Shown here in pieces: positions 8,419 through 17,150 of a stretch of DNA of 64,000 nucleotides; positions within the stretch are counted from its first letter, which is position 1; every line of letters begins with the position of its first letter. The notes below the pieces were generated by a model. It searched no databases, was not told where the DNA came from, and worked only from the letters and a program-made list of their open reading frames with translations. Source of the DNA: Nostoc sp. CHAB 5836 (GTDB taxonomy: Bacteria; Cyanobacteriota; Cyanobacteriia; Cyanobacteriales; Nostocaceae); contig NZ_JAIVFV010000001.1 of the NCBI RefSeq assembly GCF_020829445.1, positions 1 through 64,000 of the forward strand. Reading direction: 5' to 3'. The position numbers and the translations under genes were made by a program.

Positions 8419-8811
8419 ATGCTGAAATTAACTTACACTGAAGACAGTTTTGATTTAGAATGTGTGACTCTATCGCTAGAAGAATGGGTAGCGCAGCGAG
8501 TAATTTTAGCCCTGCGAGTTGGGCAGAGTTTATGCACTGAACCGAGTACCGCTTCCTTTTTGCTTCCGATTGATTTACCAGGAGTAGAAGTACTCAGGGC
8601 TGAGGTAGAAAGAGATGAAAGAGGAATCATTGATCTCTGTGCGTGCGATGCTGAATATATGGAAGTCACCTTGCGGGGTTCTTGGCTATCAGATAGTTGT
8701 AAGAATGCTGTAGGTGTGTTTGTCACCAATATAAGCGATCGCGCTGAGTTCTTTTTGCACCAACTTTGGCAGGAAGCTCAAGAGAGCAGTGCTTCTGTCA
8801 TTAGTGAATAA
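8419..8811 (+). CDS. conserved hypothetical protein (cyanobacterial)
   Basis: A 130-residue soluble, acidic protein with no signal peptide or membrane helix. I do not recognise a catalytic motif. It starts with a strand-rich region (residues 1-60), followed by a segment rich in Asp, Glu and Cys (RGIIDLCACDAEYMEVTL, about 72-89) and a C-terminal helix. The two nearby cysteines (C-A-C) could bind metal, which would fit the cobalt regulator gene 137 bp downstream, but this is only an inference. A good ribosome-binding site, AGGAGA at 8403-8408, supports the ATG. A HIP1 site lies inside the gene, so it looks native. Confidence 0.65.
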   Translation: MLKLTYTEDSFDLECVTLSLEEWVAQRVILALRVGQSLCTEPSTASFLLPIDLPGVEVLRAEVERDERGIIDLCACDAEYMEVTLRGSWLSDSCKNAVGVFVTNISDRAEFFLHQLWQEAQESSASVISE

Positions 8812-8947
8812 GGGACTTCCAGTTTAAATATATGTAGGGTGAAACGTAAAACACAGGATATGGCATTATCGAGTAGCAGGTAGTTTAACTAAAGTCAAGG
8901 TTAAAAGCGATCGCTTTTGCTAAACGCCCCCTTTAAGATCATAATTA

Positions 8948-10090
8948 GTGGAAATCAAAAGTAGCGATCTGACAATTAAGCAGTTAACGCACTTAGTAGG
9001 AGGTGGTTTAACTCCCCGGATGGTACGCCATTATCATCAATTGGGACTGCTACCGCAACCAGTGCGATCGCGTAGCAATTACCGTCTCTACACCCAAAAA
9101 GATGTTCTCCGGTTGCAACGGATTGTCGCACTGAAGCAGCAAGGGTTTCAGCTAAATCACATCCGCAATATTTTGGAGGTGGAACCAGCAGCTGACACAA
9201 ATGTTAGCCTCATGGGACAACTCCAGCAGCAATATCGGGCGGTGATGCAACAAATTTCTCAACTGCGACAAACTGCATCAGCACTAGAAGGATTATTGGG
9301 ACGCGATCGCCATTGTCAAATTATCCAAGGGGAAGTTTTGGCACAACTCAAGTTACTCGATGTCGAAACTCAAGCCGGATTAGGGGGATTGGAAAATCTC
9401 TGGAGTGGGTTGGACGCTGAAATTCATAGCCATTCAGAAGCTTTTACTGAATCGCTACAACGCTTACTACCTGATTTGTCTCACCGTTCGGAAATTGAAC
9501 AGCACTTAATTTCTCAGTTAGTTTTGGCTTGTGGCGATGTCAGTTTGGTGTCCTTTATTAAATTGAGTCGGGATGCGATCGCAGCTAGTCGAGAAGCTTT
9601 ATCTTCAAGCTGTCAAATTGTTGTCGATACCCAAACGGTTGCTGCTGCTTTAGATCGAACCCGATTACTTCACTTAGGATGCCACATTGAAACCTTGATT
9701 GATAGTCCCCATATTACCACTGCCACAGAAGCGGAACTTGCCTTTTGGCAACATCGAGAATGGCGAGAAAAATTGCTGCAAGTAAGTAAAGGTTGTGTAT
9801 TAGTAGTTGGTTATGCTCCCTCAGTACTTCTCGAAGTTTGTAAAGCGATGTCTACGACAGGCTACGCCTACGCTAACCAGAAAATTCAGCCTGCATTAGT
9901 AATTGGAATGCCCATTGGCTTTAGCCATGCTCCCGCAGCCAAGCGGCAGCTGATGCAACAAGGGATACCTTATATTACAGTTGAAGGGACTTTGGGAGGT
10001 GGCGCTTTAGCTGCTACTGCCTTAAATGCCTTGGTTGAGTCACTGATTGATAAACCAGATTGTCATTGTTATCTCAATCAAAGTAAGTAG
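8948..10090 (+). CDS. coaR: CoaR-type cobalt-responsive MerR regulator
   Basis: A 380-residue fusion. Residues 7-75 are a MerR winged-helix DNA-binding domain (LTPRMVRHYHQLGLLPQPVR is the recognition part). A helical linker follows, then from about 215 a precorrin-8X methylmutase (CobH/CbiC)-like domain with IETLIDSPHI, LVVGYAPSVL and GMPIGFSHAPAAK. The C-terminus carries Cys-His-Cys (373-375), the metal-sensing motif known in Synechocystis CoaR, which activates the cobalt-efflux ATPase gene coaT. The match in architecture and motif makes the assignment strong. No coaT is next to it here, unlike the divergent pair in Synechocystis. The start is GTG. A very small repeat (9845-9874) adds about nine residues in the isomerase-like domain, and the stop TAG is supplied by a MITE terminus. 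Confidence 0.88.
   Translation: MEIKSSDLTIKQLTHLVGGGLTPRMVRHYHQLGLLPQPVRSRSNYRLYTQKDVLRLQRIVALKQQGFQLNHIRNILEVEPAADTNVSLMGQLQQQYRAVMQQISQLRQTASALEGLLGRDRHCQIIQGEVLAQLKLLDVETQAGLGGLENLWSGLDAEIHSHSEAFTESLQRLLPDLSHRSEIEQHLISQLVLACGDVSLVSFIKLSRDAIAASREALSSSCQIVVDTQTVAAALDRTRLLHLGCHIETLIDSPHITTATEAELAFWQHREWREKLLQVSKGCVLVVGYAPSVLLEVCKAMSTTGYAYANQKIQPALVIGMPIGFSHAPAAKRQLMQQGIPYITVEGTLGGGALAATALNALVESLIDKPDCHCYLNQSK
9845..9874 (+). repeat. very small dispersed repeat inside coaR
   Basis: The sequence CGATGTCTACGACAGGCTAC followed by GCCTACGCT is one copy of a small G+C-rich repeat also seen at 24005-24034 (in ispE), 16419-16440 (degenerate, in the DUF4912 gene) and 63484-63511 (intergenic). It encodes MSTTGYAYA in frame, between two conserved blocks of the isomerase-like domain. 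Confidence 0.65.
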
Positions 10091-10347
10091 GTCGGCGCAA
10101 TTAAAGCTAACTGGCTGTCATTTGTCATTTGTCATTTGTCATTTGTCATTTGTCATTTGTCATTCAATACAGTTCACTTAAGCATTTATTCCTTTGCGTC
10201 CTTTGCGTCCTTTGCGGTTCGTTAACAAAATTGACTTTGACAAAGAGTTTTAGCCTTAACTGAACTGTATTGATTTATCATTAGTAAGGGTTTTAAGCTT
10301 ATTTACGTTTGGTAACATACTTGGGTTTTTTAGTACCAACGTACTTA
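10084..10347. mobile_element. MITE-like element (TAAGTAGGTCGG family), interrupted
   Basis: The left terminus TAAGTAGGTCGGCGC (from 10084) contains the coaR stop codon, and the right terminus GTACTTAA is degenerate. The inside matches the 4335-4458 element in reverse (GCTAACTGGC, TTTACGTTTGGTAACATACT). It contains about six CATTTGT tandem units (10119-10164) and has been split by a second MITE at 10165-10272. Confidence 0.6.
10165..10272. mobile_element. nested MITE-like element, termini CAATACAGTTCA
   Basis: A 108-bp unit with inverted ends CAATACAGTTCACTTAAG and CTTAACTGAACTGTATTG, 17 of 18 positions matching. It is flanked by near-identical 10-mers, ATTTGTCATT and ATTTATCATT, which read as a 10-bp target duplication. 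It sits inside the TAAGTAGGTCGG-type element. The interior carries CTTTGCGTC repeats and a CGGTTCGTTAAC stretch shared with other repeats in the window. Confidence 0.65.
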
Positions 10348-10349
10348 AT

Positions 10350-10563
10350 GGATAATTATATTTAAAATTATTAGTTAATAGTAGCTCTAATCCAGGGCTA
10401 TTTCATTCTCATCTAGCCCGCCTCAGAATTAATTCTGAGTTTAATGGCGAAAGTCGTCTAAAGACGACTGAAAAAAGGTTATAGTCCGTTAAAACGGACT
10501 TTACCTATGAGCCAGGAACTTCAGTTCCGGGTGGTTTATGTCTACAATGAAGTAGCCCTAGCT
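10350..10563. other. short spacer with hairpin repeats
   Basis: The segment contains paired short inverted repeats: GTCGTCTAAAGACGAC around 10450-10470 and AGTCCGTTAAAACGGACT around 10483-10500. These lie just past the end of the minus-strand membrane-protein gene and may act as its terminator or be dispersed palindromic repeats. No gene is visible. Confidence 0.45.
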
Positions 10564-12201
10564 CTAATCTTGCTGCTTTCTATAGAGAACATAGGATTTG
10601 TTACGGTAAACAACTGGTATATCCAGCCGATGTTGAATGCGAGTTACTAAATACGAAGCGTCATATTTTATCATCAATGCCTTAACCTGGTCAGTTGTCA
10701 AGTTATTGTAGCCGTCTGTAAGTAGTTTTTGATTAAACTGAGTTAATGGATCAACTCCGTTAAAGTTACCACTTAAGTCGCGCATACGTGAAAACCATTC
10801 TAATGTCCCAGCTTTAGTCTGAGCCATAAGCTTGTATTTAGCAATGGTTGGGCGCTCTGTTAGCCAGATGAAGTTAGCAAATTTAACCGGTGGAGATATG
10901 AATGTGGCATTTTTTGGGGTATTTTTTCGCACCCAAGTAGTCAGATCTTTCCACTGAGGGTCTACCTCCTGCACTTCGTTAGGAAAATTAAGTGTAGACT
11001 GAAATTGTTTCTGAAAGTCATGTAATCCTTTGACAATGCTTATACTCAGCACCAGACTACACAGCAATAACAGCACTCTTTGTTGTTTTCTCCTTGTGAA
11101 GATTTGATCCAAAGCACAAACAAATAACAAGCAGGCGTTGAGGTGCAACATTACATCACCAACGCGAAAGAGGTAATATTGTAGGAAGCTTCCTTGAGAG
11201 TCGAATGGAGCAATGACTACCCCCAGTGCATAGGGAACTAGACTAATCAGCGTAAAGTCAAATAGTCCTATACGAGCCTCGTACTCTTCAAACTGTTCAG
11301 ATAGTGCTTTAGTTGGACGATTGAACCAAAGGACGCCAGCACTGCTCACAAGCATTAGAAGGAAAAATAGAGGAATTATCCACCAATGTGTAGGCCATGA
11401 TAAGGGATTCAGATGGTGGGGCATCCTGAAAAAGACATATATATAAGAAATTGATATGGGGCTTGTAGGGTTTGGGCTGGACAATTCTTCGATCAGCGCT
11501 TTCAGACCGAATACACTTCCTATCAGGTATAGGGGAATAATAAACCCAATTTCTCGCAGACTAGGAAAACGATTTTTTCGTCTTAAAATCACCCACCCCA
11601 GTACAAACAGAGTTGCATAACCGCCTACCAAAATATGGAATGATGTTCCTAGCCCTAAGAGAAAAGCCGTCAGGCGATAACGTTTATTTAGCATGAACGC
11701 TATAGCTAACAAGACCATAGCATAAGCAAATATCTTCGTTTCTAGCGTTCCTACGATTCTTTCCCCAGCAGCAACACCTTGATTCCCTGAGAGAAACATT
11801 GCAACCGCTAACATTAGCAAAAGCAAATTTAATCCCAGCTTTCGACCGATGAGTACTAATCCCCAAGCTATCAAGCTATAGCAAAGTAACCGCCCTATTA
11901 TCGAACTAGCCAGAAATCCCCAACTTGCTATCATCCAGCCAAATAAAGTTTGAAACAACACTCGATAAAGGGGTGGTTGATTAACAGACCAATCTCCTGG
12001 AACCCAGCTAGGATCAGCGAACTGTCTTGCTAAAGGTAGAGCGTCAATATCGTTGCTCGCCATGATATCAAACAACAATTCCTTGAGACAGAGTAATAGC
12101 AAGACTACAATGATTTCTAATGCTACCCAAGCTGTAGTTGCTAAAGTCGATTGATTGGGGAATTTTTGTTGACTCATGTCTGGCAATTTCAATAGCTTCA
12201 A
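10564..12201 (-). CDS. polytopic membrane protein, glycosyltransferase-39-like layout
   Basis: A 545-residue protein with about 10-11 predicted membrane helices over residues 20-400 and a soluble C-terminal domain (about 410-545). The layout recalls C-type (GT-39/GT-83-like) polyprenyl-phosphate sugar transferases and DUF6798-type proteins. An acidic loop after the first helix (NDIDALPLARQFAD, about 50-63) is where such enzymes carry their catalytic acid. The C-terminal domain contains VRKNTPKNATFISPP, typical of the soluble part. No substrate can be assigned. It is monocistronic, has repeats on both sides, and is lower in HIP1 sites than its neighbours. Met9 is an alternative start. Confidence 0.65.
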   Translation of the reverse strand: MKLLKLPDMSQQKFPNQSTLATTAWVALEIIVVLLLLCLKELLFDIMASNDIDALPLARQFADPSWVPGDWSVNQPPLYRVLFQTLFGWMIASWGFLASSIIGRLLCYSLIAWGLVLIGRKLGLNLLLLMLAVAMFLSGNQGVAAGERIVGTLETKIFAYAMVLLAIAFMLNKRYRLTAFLLGLGTSFHILVGGYATLFVLGWVILRRKNRFPSLREIGFIIPLYLIGSVFGLKALIEELSSPNPTSPISISYIYVFFRMPHHLNPLSWPTHWWIIPLFFLLMLVSSAGVLWFNRPTKALSEQFEEYEARIGLFDFTLISLVPYALGVVIAPFDSQGSFLQYYLFRVGDVMLHLNACLLFVCALDQIFTRRKQQRVLLLLCSLVLSISIVKGLHDFQKQFQSTLNFPNEVQEVDPQWKDLTTWVRKNTPKNATFISPPVKFANFIWLTERPTIAKYKLMAQTKAGTLEWFSRMRDLSGNFNGVDPLTQFNQKLLTDGYNNLTTDQVKALMIKYDASYLVTRIQHRLDIPVVYRNKSYVLYRKQQD

Positions 12202-12523
12202 ATAACCTAAATTGTAGAATTATTATACGATTTAAGTAGAACCAAAATGCTTCTATAGGAATAATATTTGATTCCGGAATCACTGGTTGAGAATAAGGAA
12301 TAGGGAAAAATAAATAAAGGTGTACTGAGTTTTGTTCAAAAATACGGTAGGAGTCTTATATCCTTTTTTTATGGAATCTAATAATAAAAACTTGTTGCTG
12401 GGTAGCTTTGAAAGGTTATACCAATTTAATATGAAGCTGCATAATAAAGAACCCCACCCTAACCCTCCCCGAAATCGGGGAGGGAACTGGATTTTCCCCT
12501 CTCCACTCTTCGGGAGGAGACTC

Positions 12524-12656
12524 AGAGGATGTTTGAAAAGTCCTATTGTAGGTATCAAAACGTTCCAGATCCCCCTAAATCCCCCAATTTATCGGGGGGT
12601 TAGGGGGGATCAACAAGTGCCTAAAATCACAGTCAAATACTTTTCAAACATCCTCT
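12524..12656. mobile_element. MITE-like element, perfect 18-bp terminal repeats
   Basis: A 133-bp unit with perfect 18-bp inverted ends, AGAGGATGTTTGAAAAGT (12524-12541) and ACTTTTCAAACATCCTCT (12639-12656). The inside holds a large palindromic core (CCCCCTAAATCCCCC against GGGGGGTTAGGGGGG). The right ~55 bp recur at 25045-25102 beyond ispE. It is non-coding. Confidence 0.65.
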
Positions 12657-12744
12657 AAGGGGTGGGGTCGAATTCTATGCAACTTGACAAAGAATTGGTA
12701 TCACAAAAAAGACTTACATCTAATTTTTCAAGCATGATGATCAC

Positions 12745-12886
12745 AGGACTTATGCAAAAACTCTCTGCAACTCTTATTTCTTGGCGTACTTGGCGTACTT
12801 CTCCCTTGGCGCTAGCCTCTCCCTTTGGGAGAAGGGGAGACGCTACGCGATGGCGGTTCGTTTTTTCATGATTTTGGGTAAGTCCT
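12745..12886. mobile_element. MITE-like element, AGGACTTACGCA family
   Basis: Inverted ends AGGACTTATGCAAAA (from 12745) and TTTGGGTAAGTCCT (to 12886) enclose a segment with TTGGCGTACTTGGCGTACTT and a GGGAGAAGGGGAGACGCTAC stretch. Related units are at 31350-31472, 45468-45559 and 51518-51624, with a cut copy at the window end. Confidence 0.6.
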
Positions 12887-13134
12887 ATATTATTCAGTAA
12901 TATTTTAGTACTAGTATAAATCCTAACAAGTACAAAACGATTTTATTTAACTAAATCTTGTCCAGCACAATGGAAATAGTTAAAATCAGACGAAGTATAT
13001 AGTGATACAAATATTTACAATAACTGATAAGAAATATAACAGGGATGTATAATTAGCGCGTCTCCTGCATAATCCATAAAAAGATAATGATTAAGACTGG
13101 CAGGCTTTCTATTTTTTACTTTAATAAGGGGCAT

Positions 13135-16100
13135 ATGTGGCAACAAGAAAAAAAAGATAATTCGATAGTGAAGCTGGTATTATGGGTTGCCTTTGCTACG
13201 ACCCCGATGGCAGCAATTCTGGTGGTATCAGCACCGATGCTGGCACAATCTACACCTGATACTCCCACTTTTTCACTGCCGAAAACAGTGCAGAATGGAT
13301 CAATAGTGCGAATTGACGGTTCCAGTAGCTTGGGTGCCATCAACCAAAGGCTGAAAGAAAATTTTGAAAAGCAGTTTGTTGGTACAAAGGTTGAAGTTGC
13401 TGCTAACGGCACTGATACGGCACTGAAAGATTTACTAGAAGGCAAAATCGACATAGTAGCAATGGGGCGCGGGTTGACGCCAGCAGAAAAAGCCCAAGGA
13501 CTAGAGCAAGTTCGCTTGCATCGTGAGAAAATAGCGATCGTGGTTGGTGCAGAGAATCCTTTCAAAGGAAGCTTGACCAGTAAGCAATTCGCCCGGATTT
13601 TCCGGGGAACAATTACAAATTGGTCACAAGTGGGAGGGCCTCCAGGAAAGATTCGGTTAATCGATCGCCCGAACACGAGTGAGACTCGCGATACTTTTCG
13701 TGCTTATCCAGCCTTCAAAACTGCTGACTTCACTACAGGACCCAACGCGACCCAACTAACTGAAGATAATACCGCAGAAATCATCAAACAATTGGGCAAA
13801 GACGGCATCAGCTATGTGTTAGCTAATCAGGTGTCAAAGCTGCAAGGTGTACGAGTTCTGCAATTACATCAAGCTTTGCCAGATGATGCTAAATATCCCT
13901 TCTCGCAACCTTTAGTTTACGTTTACAAAAAAAATCCCAGCTTAAGCACGGTCGATTTTCTCGGCTTTACCCTGGCACCCCAAGGACAGCAAGCGATAGA
14001 ACAAGCTAGAACTATTGAAGCAGAGGCGATCGCAGCCGGTCTATCACAAGCTGCTGTCACCTCTTCCCCCAGTGCCCAAAGGACACCTGCTGTTACGCCT
14101 TCCCCTAGTGCTACTACTTCTGTATTTGGCGACCAGCCCTTTGTAGCTGCTCCTGCACAAAACAGTCCAATTGTAAACAGGGGAACACCATTTTGGTTGC
14201 TGCTACCTTTGCTTTTGACTCCTCTAGCTGGAGCGTTAGTATGGTGGTTTTCCCGAAAACGTCCTGAAAAAACAGACAACTTACCAGAATCAAATCCTCA
14301 TCCACCCAGCAGAGAAAATGGAGGAATGGCAGTGCTTGATGGCAGCACAGCTGCCTTTGTTAACGGAGCGATGGTTGAGGAGCAGCCAGTACCGCACTTT
14401 CAAGATCAAGAAACGAGCGATCGCACTCCTTTCAACATCTATGCTCAAACACAATCTGACCTGACCCAAAATGCTACTGAGGGAACATCAAATTTAGTAC
14501 AAGAGACAACTAATGATACCTCTAACCTCTATGAAGGCACAACCTCAGCCGTAGCTAATGGGTCAGAAAATAACAACTTGGGAGCCGCAGCTTTAACGGG
14601 TGGTGCGGCTCTAGCAACGGGCATCGGCGCGGCTACCTGGTCTGCCTTTAACAACAAAGAAACAGAAACTGACACGATTGATGAGACAGTAAACTCAAGT
14701 AATTACACGGATGTAAGCATTCCTGAGTCTGATGAAATTGCATGGGATATAGAAGCCCCAGCAGCCGTAGTAAATACTTCATATCCTCACTTGGCTAATA
14801 TTCCAGAAGAAGCATCTAATGATGTGACAGCCCCACTCCCGCAATTACTAGATGTGCCAGAAGTAACATCAGATTTTAGTTATTGGAACACAGAAGTTGG
14901 TGAAGATCAGGTAGATGAGCAACTCCAAGCAGAATTGAACTGGCTAGAGAGTATCACCTCAACTGAAGATACAGCCTCAGTAGATGAATTGCCCTTACCA
15001 GAGTCTGGTGAAGTTGCAGCCGATGTGGAACCGTCACCCACACAAACATCCTCACTGTTAGATTTGCCAGAATTGCCAGAAGATGAATTGAATGTGGTGG
15101 CGGATGCAGCCGAACCCACTATGGATTTGCTAGAGGAAGAATCTCCAGCAGAGCCGCCTGTTGCAGAAGATGTTGCTGAAGACTCCACAGATTTTGCAGC
15201 AGCTGCGGCTTTAGCAGCAGGCGCAAGGATGGGAGTCTGGGCTACCACTTTGGCGTTAGATGGACAAACTGATATGACGGTTGACAATAAGCCAATTGCA
15301 GCCGAGACAGCGATTGGTTTGGTAGATACCGATGACGAGAGCAATATTGTCCTCACCCAGCATAGTTATACATCGGCTCATGTATCTTGGGAGATTTCCG
15401 AAGCCAAGAAAGCTGCATTTCGACAGCAGGGAGGCTCTCAATTGGTAGTGTGGCTCTATGATGTAACTGGAATTGACTTGAGTTATCAAAGTCCCCACCT
15501 GGTTCAGCATTATGAATGCGAGGAGACAGCGCACGATCGCTTTGTGGAAATTCCCATCACCGATCGCGACTACATAGCTGAAATTGGCTATGTCGCTAAT
15601 GGCGATGGCTGGTTATTCATCGCCCGTTCGGCGATCGTTCATGTCTTCAGTCCTGTCCATCCAGATCCCATAGTTAATGATGTGGCGCTCACCCATGAAA
15701 CAGATATTTCCTTGGTAGATACCCAAGAAGAGAGCAGTGTTGTGCTGACACCGCATACTGATACATTGGCTGATGTCTCTTGGGAAATTTCCCAAACCAA
15801 GAAAGCAGAATTGCAACAACAGGGCAGCTCTAAATTAGTAGTGCGGCTCTATGATGTAACTGGCATTGACTTGAGTTATCAAAGTCCTCAGCTTGTGCAG
15901 CAATATGAATGCGAGGAGACAGCGCACGATCGCTTTGTGGAAATTCCCATCAGCGATCGCGACTACATGGCTGAAATTGGCTATGTCGCTGATGGCGATG
16001 GCTGGTTATTCATCGCCCGTTCCGCGATCGTTCATGTCTTCAGTCCTGTCCCCACAGATCCGACAGTTGGTAATGTAGCGTTAATAAGCAAAACAGCTAT

Positions 16101-16725
16101 TGGTTCGGTAGATGTAGAAGAAGAGATTACTCAAGAACAGATCACTGAAGAAGAGAGTAACGTTGTTCTCACACCCCGCACTCCCAAATGGGCTTATGTA
16201 TCTTGGTACATTTCCCAGGCTGAGAAGGAAGCGCTGCGCCAACAAGGCGGCTCCCAATTAGCAGTGCGGCTCTACGATGTAACTGGGATTGACTTGAGTT
16301 ATCAAAGTCCCCAGCTTGTACAGCAGTATGAATGTGAAGACTTAGCACGCGATCGCTTTGTAGCTATTCCCGTGAGCGATCGCGATTACATGGTTGAAAT
16401 TGGCTATATTGCTGATGGCGATGCCTACGGCGGTAAACTACATTGGTTACTCATAGCCCGTTCTGCGATCGTTCGGGTCTTCAGTCCCCCCCAGGGAGAT
16501 TTTTGGTTTGTAGCCGATGCTGAGTTAATTATTCACGGAGCAACCCAACCAAATGCAGCCGTAAACATTGGTGGTCATAACATCAAAATCAAACCCGATG
16601 GTACTTTCCACCTACGTCTCCCCTTTTCAGATGGTTTAATGGACTATCTCATAACAGTAGCTGCTGATGGGGAATCCCCTAGAACTGTTCATAAAAAGTT
16701 CTCTCAGGAAACTTCCGAAAGCTAA
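13135..16725 (+). CDS. PstS-like domain, membrane anchor and triple DUF4912 protein
   Basis: A 1196-residue single-pass protein. A signal-like hydrophobic segment (residues ~12-35, ending near MLAQ) precedes a periplasmic PstS-type phosphate/anion-binding domain (about 45-290: VRIDGSSSLG, GTDTALKDLLEGKIDIVAMG, FRGTITNWSQVGG). A membrane helix lies at about 352-373 (FWLLLPLLLTPLAGALVWW). A ~370-residue acidic low-complexity region follows, then three DUF4912 repeats (about 742-842, 868-972, 1015-1119; VSWEIS, YDVTGIDLSYQSP, IARSAIVHVFSP) and a C-terminal beta segment. It looks like a receptor with an outside ligand domain and inside protein- or sugar-interaction repeats. The ATG at 13135 with AAGGGG just upstream is preferred over one 48 bp earlier because it puts the signal segment at the N-terminus. 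The next native neighbour was probably the GH57 gene. Confidence 0.78.
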   Translation: MWQQEKKDNSIVKLVLWVAFATTPMAAILVVSAPMLAQSTPDTPTFSLPKTVQNGSIVRIDGSSSLGAINQRLKENFEKQFVGTKVEVAANGTDTALKDLLEGKIDIVAMGRGLTPAEKAQGLEQVRLHREKIAIVVGAENPFKGSLTSKQFARIFRGTITNWSQVGGPPGKIRLIDRPNTSETRDTFRAYPAFKTADFTTGPNATQLTEDNTAEIIKQLGKDGISYVLANQVSKLQGVRVLQLHQALPDDAKYPFSQPLVYVYKKNPSLSTVDFLGFTLAPQGQQAIEQARTIEAEAIAAGLSQAAVTSSPSAQRTPAVTPSPSATTSVFGDQPFVAAPAQNSPIVNRGTPFWLLLPLLLTPLAGALVWWFSRKRPEKTDNLPESNPHPPSRENGGMAVLDGSTAAFVNGAMVEEQPVPHFQDQETSDRTPFNIYAQTQSDLTQNATEGTSNLVQETTNDTSNLYEGTTSAVANGSENNNLGAAALTGGAALATGIGAATWSAFNNKETETDTIDETVNSSNYTDVSIPESDEIAWDIEAPAAVVNTSYPHLANIPEEASNDVTAPLPQLLDVPEVTSDFSYWNTEVGEDQVDEQLQAELNWLESITSTEDTASVDELPLPESGEVAADVEPSPTQTSSLLDLPELPEDELNVVADAAEPTMDLLEEESPAEPPVAEDVAEDSTDFAAAAALAAGARMGVWATTLALDGQTDMTVDNKPIAAETAIGLVDTDDESNIVLTQHSYTSAHVSWEISEAKKAAFRQQGGSQLVVWLYDVTGIDLSYQSPHLVQHYECEETAHDRFVEIPITDRDYIAEIGYVANGDGWLFIARSAIVHVFSPVHPDPIVNDVALTHETDISLVDTQEESSVVLTPHTDTLADVSWEISQTKKAELQQQGSSKLVVRLYDVTGIDLSYQSPQLVQQYECEETAHDRFVEIPISDRDYMAEIGYVADGDGWLFIARSAIVHVFSPVPTDPTVGNVALISKTAIGSVDVEEEITQEQITEEESNVVLTPRTPKWAYVSWYISQAEKEALRQQGGSQLAVRLYDVTGIDLSYQSPQLVQQYECEDLARDRFVAIPVSDRDYMVEIGYIADGDAYGGKLHWLLIARSAIVRVFSPPQGDFWFVADAELIIHGATQPNAAVNIGGHNIKIKPDGTFHLRLPFSDGLMDYLITVAADGESPRTVHKKFSQETSES
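16419..16440 (+). repeat. degenerate small dispersed repeat in DUF4912 repeat 3
   Basis: CGATGCCTACGGCGGTAAAC plus TA matches the first part of the small repeat in coaR and ispE. It accounts for extra residues (AYGGKLH) in the third DUF4912 unit that the first two units lack at the same place. The insertion keeps the frame. Confidence 0.5.
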
Positions 16726-16739
16726 CATCACCCTGAGTT

Positions 16740-16795
16740 ATCCCCTTTCACCTTATTCTTCTCTTTACGAGGTAATAGGGAGAGGGGATTTTATT
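16740..16795 (+). terminator. putative terminator after the DUF4912 gene
   Basis: ATCCCCT (16740-16746) pairs with AGGGGAT (16783-16789), with further imperfect pairing inside, and TTTATTAT follows. It starts 15 bases after the stop codon. Confidence 0.5.
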
Positions 16796-17150
16796 ATATA
16801 TAGTGGTTTTCACATGGATAGAATACACTACTCTAATCCTTAACAAAGTTTGGGGGTTTAATTCCCCTGCCTCTTGTGGCAGCAAGTTTTGTGTCGGGGT
16901 TAAATCCCCGTTACAAAACGTAATTACGAATTACGAATTGCGAATTGCGAATTGCGAATTGCGAATTGCGAATTGCGAATTGGTTTAATCCCCTAGTACA
17001 GGTCGGCGTAAATAAATAGACCATTTAAAATAGCCAGAAAGCCTAAAATTAAAGTCTTTTGACTTTTGACTTCCGCCTTGCGGTACTAGTCTCTTTCCTT
17101 TAGCAAAGTGTATTTTATACAACCGACAAGCCTTATATTTAGGTTACGCA
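16796..17150. repeat. spacer with STRR arrays before the methyltransferase
   Basis: A repeat GGGTTTAATTCCCCTGCCTC with TCGGGGTTAAATCCCC (16855-16912) recurs near 48031-48092. It is followed by ATTACGA/ATTGCGA heptamers to about 16981. A GGTCGGCG half-terminus like that of the TAAGTAGGTCGG MITEs is at 17003. The methyltransferase promoter would lie in 17085-17150. The weak ORF through the heptamers is rejected. Confidence 0.6.

Larger units (their letters stand above)
12202..13134. other. repeat-rich intergenic region
   Basis: More than 900 bases without a credible gene. It contains a CCCTCCCCGAAATCGGGGAG hairpin near 12461-12483 and two MITE-like units listed separately (12524-12656 and 12745-12886). 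The last ~200 bases, AT-rich, should hold the promoter of the DUF4912 gene. Open frames on both strands here are made of repeat sequence. Confidence 0.6.

Noticed and set aside
12332-12658. 108-codon + strand frame (and the 92-codon frame opposite)
   Set aside because: It consists of GGGGAG hairpin repeats and the 12524-12656 MITE.
14907-15356. 149-codon minus-strand frame rich in Ser/Ala
   Set aside because: It is the mirror of the acidic low-complexity linker of the DUF4912 protein; no independent coding signal.
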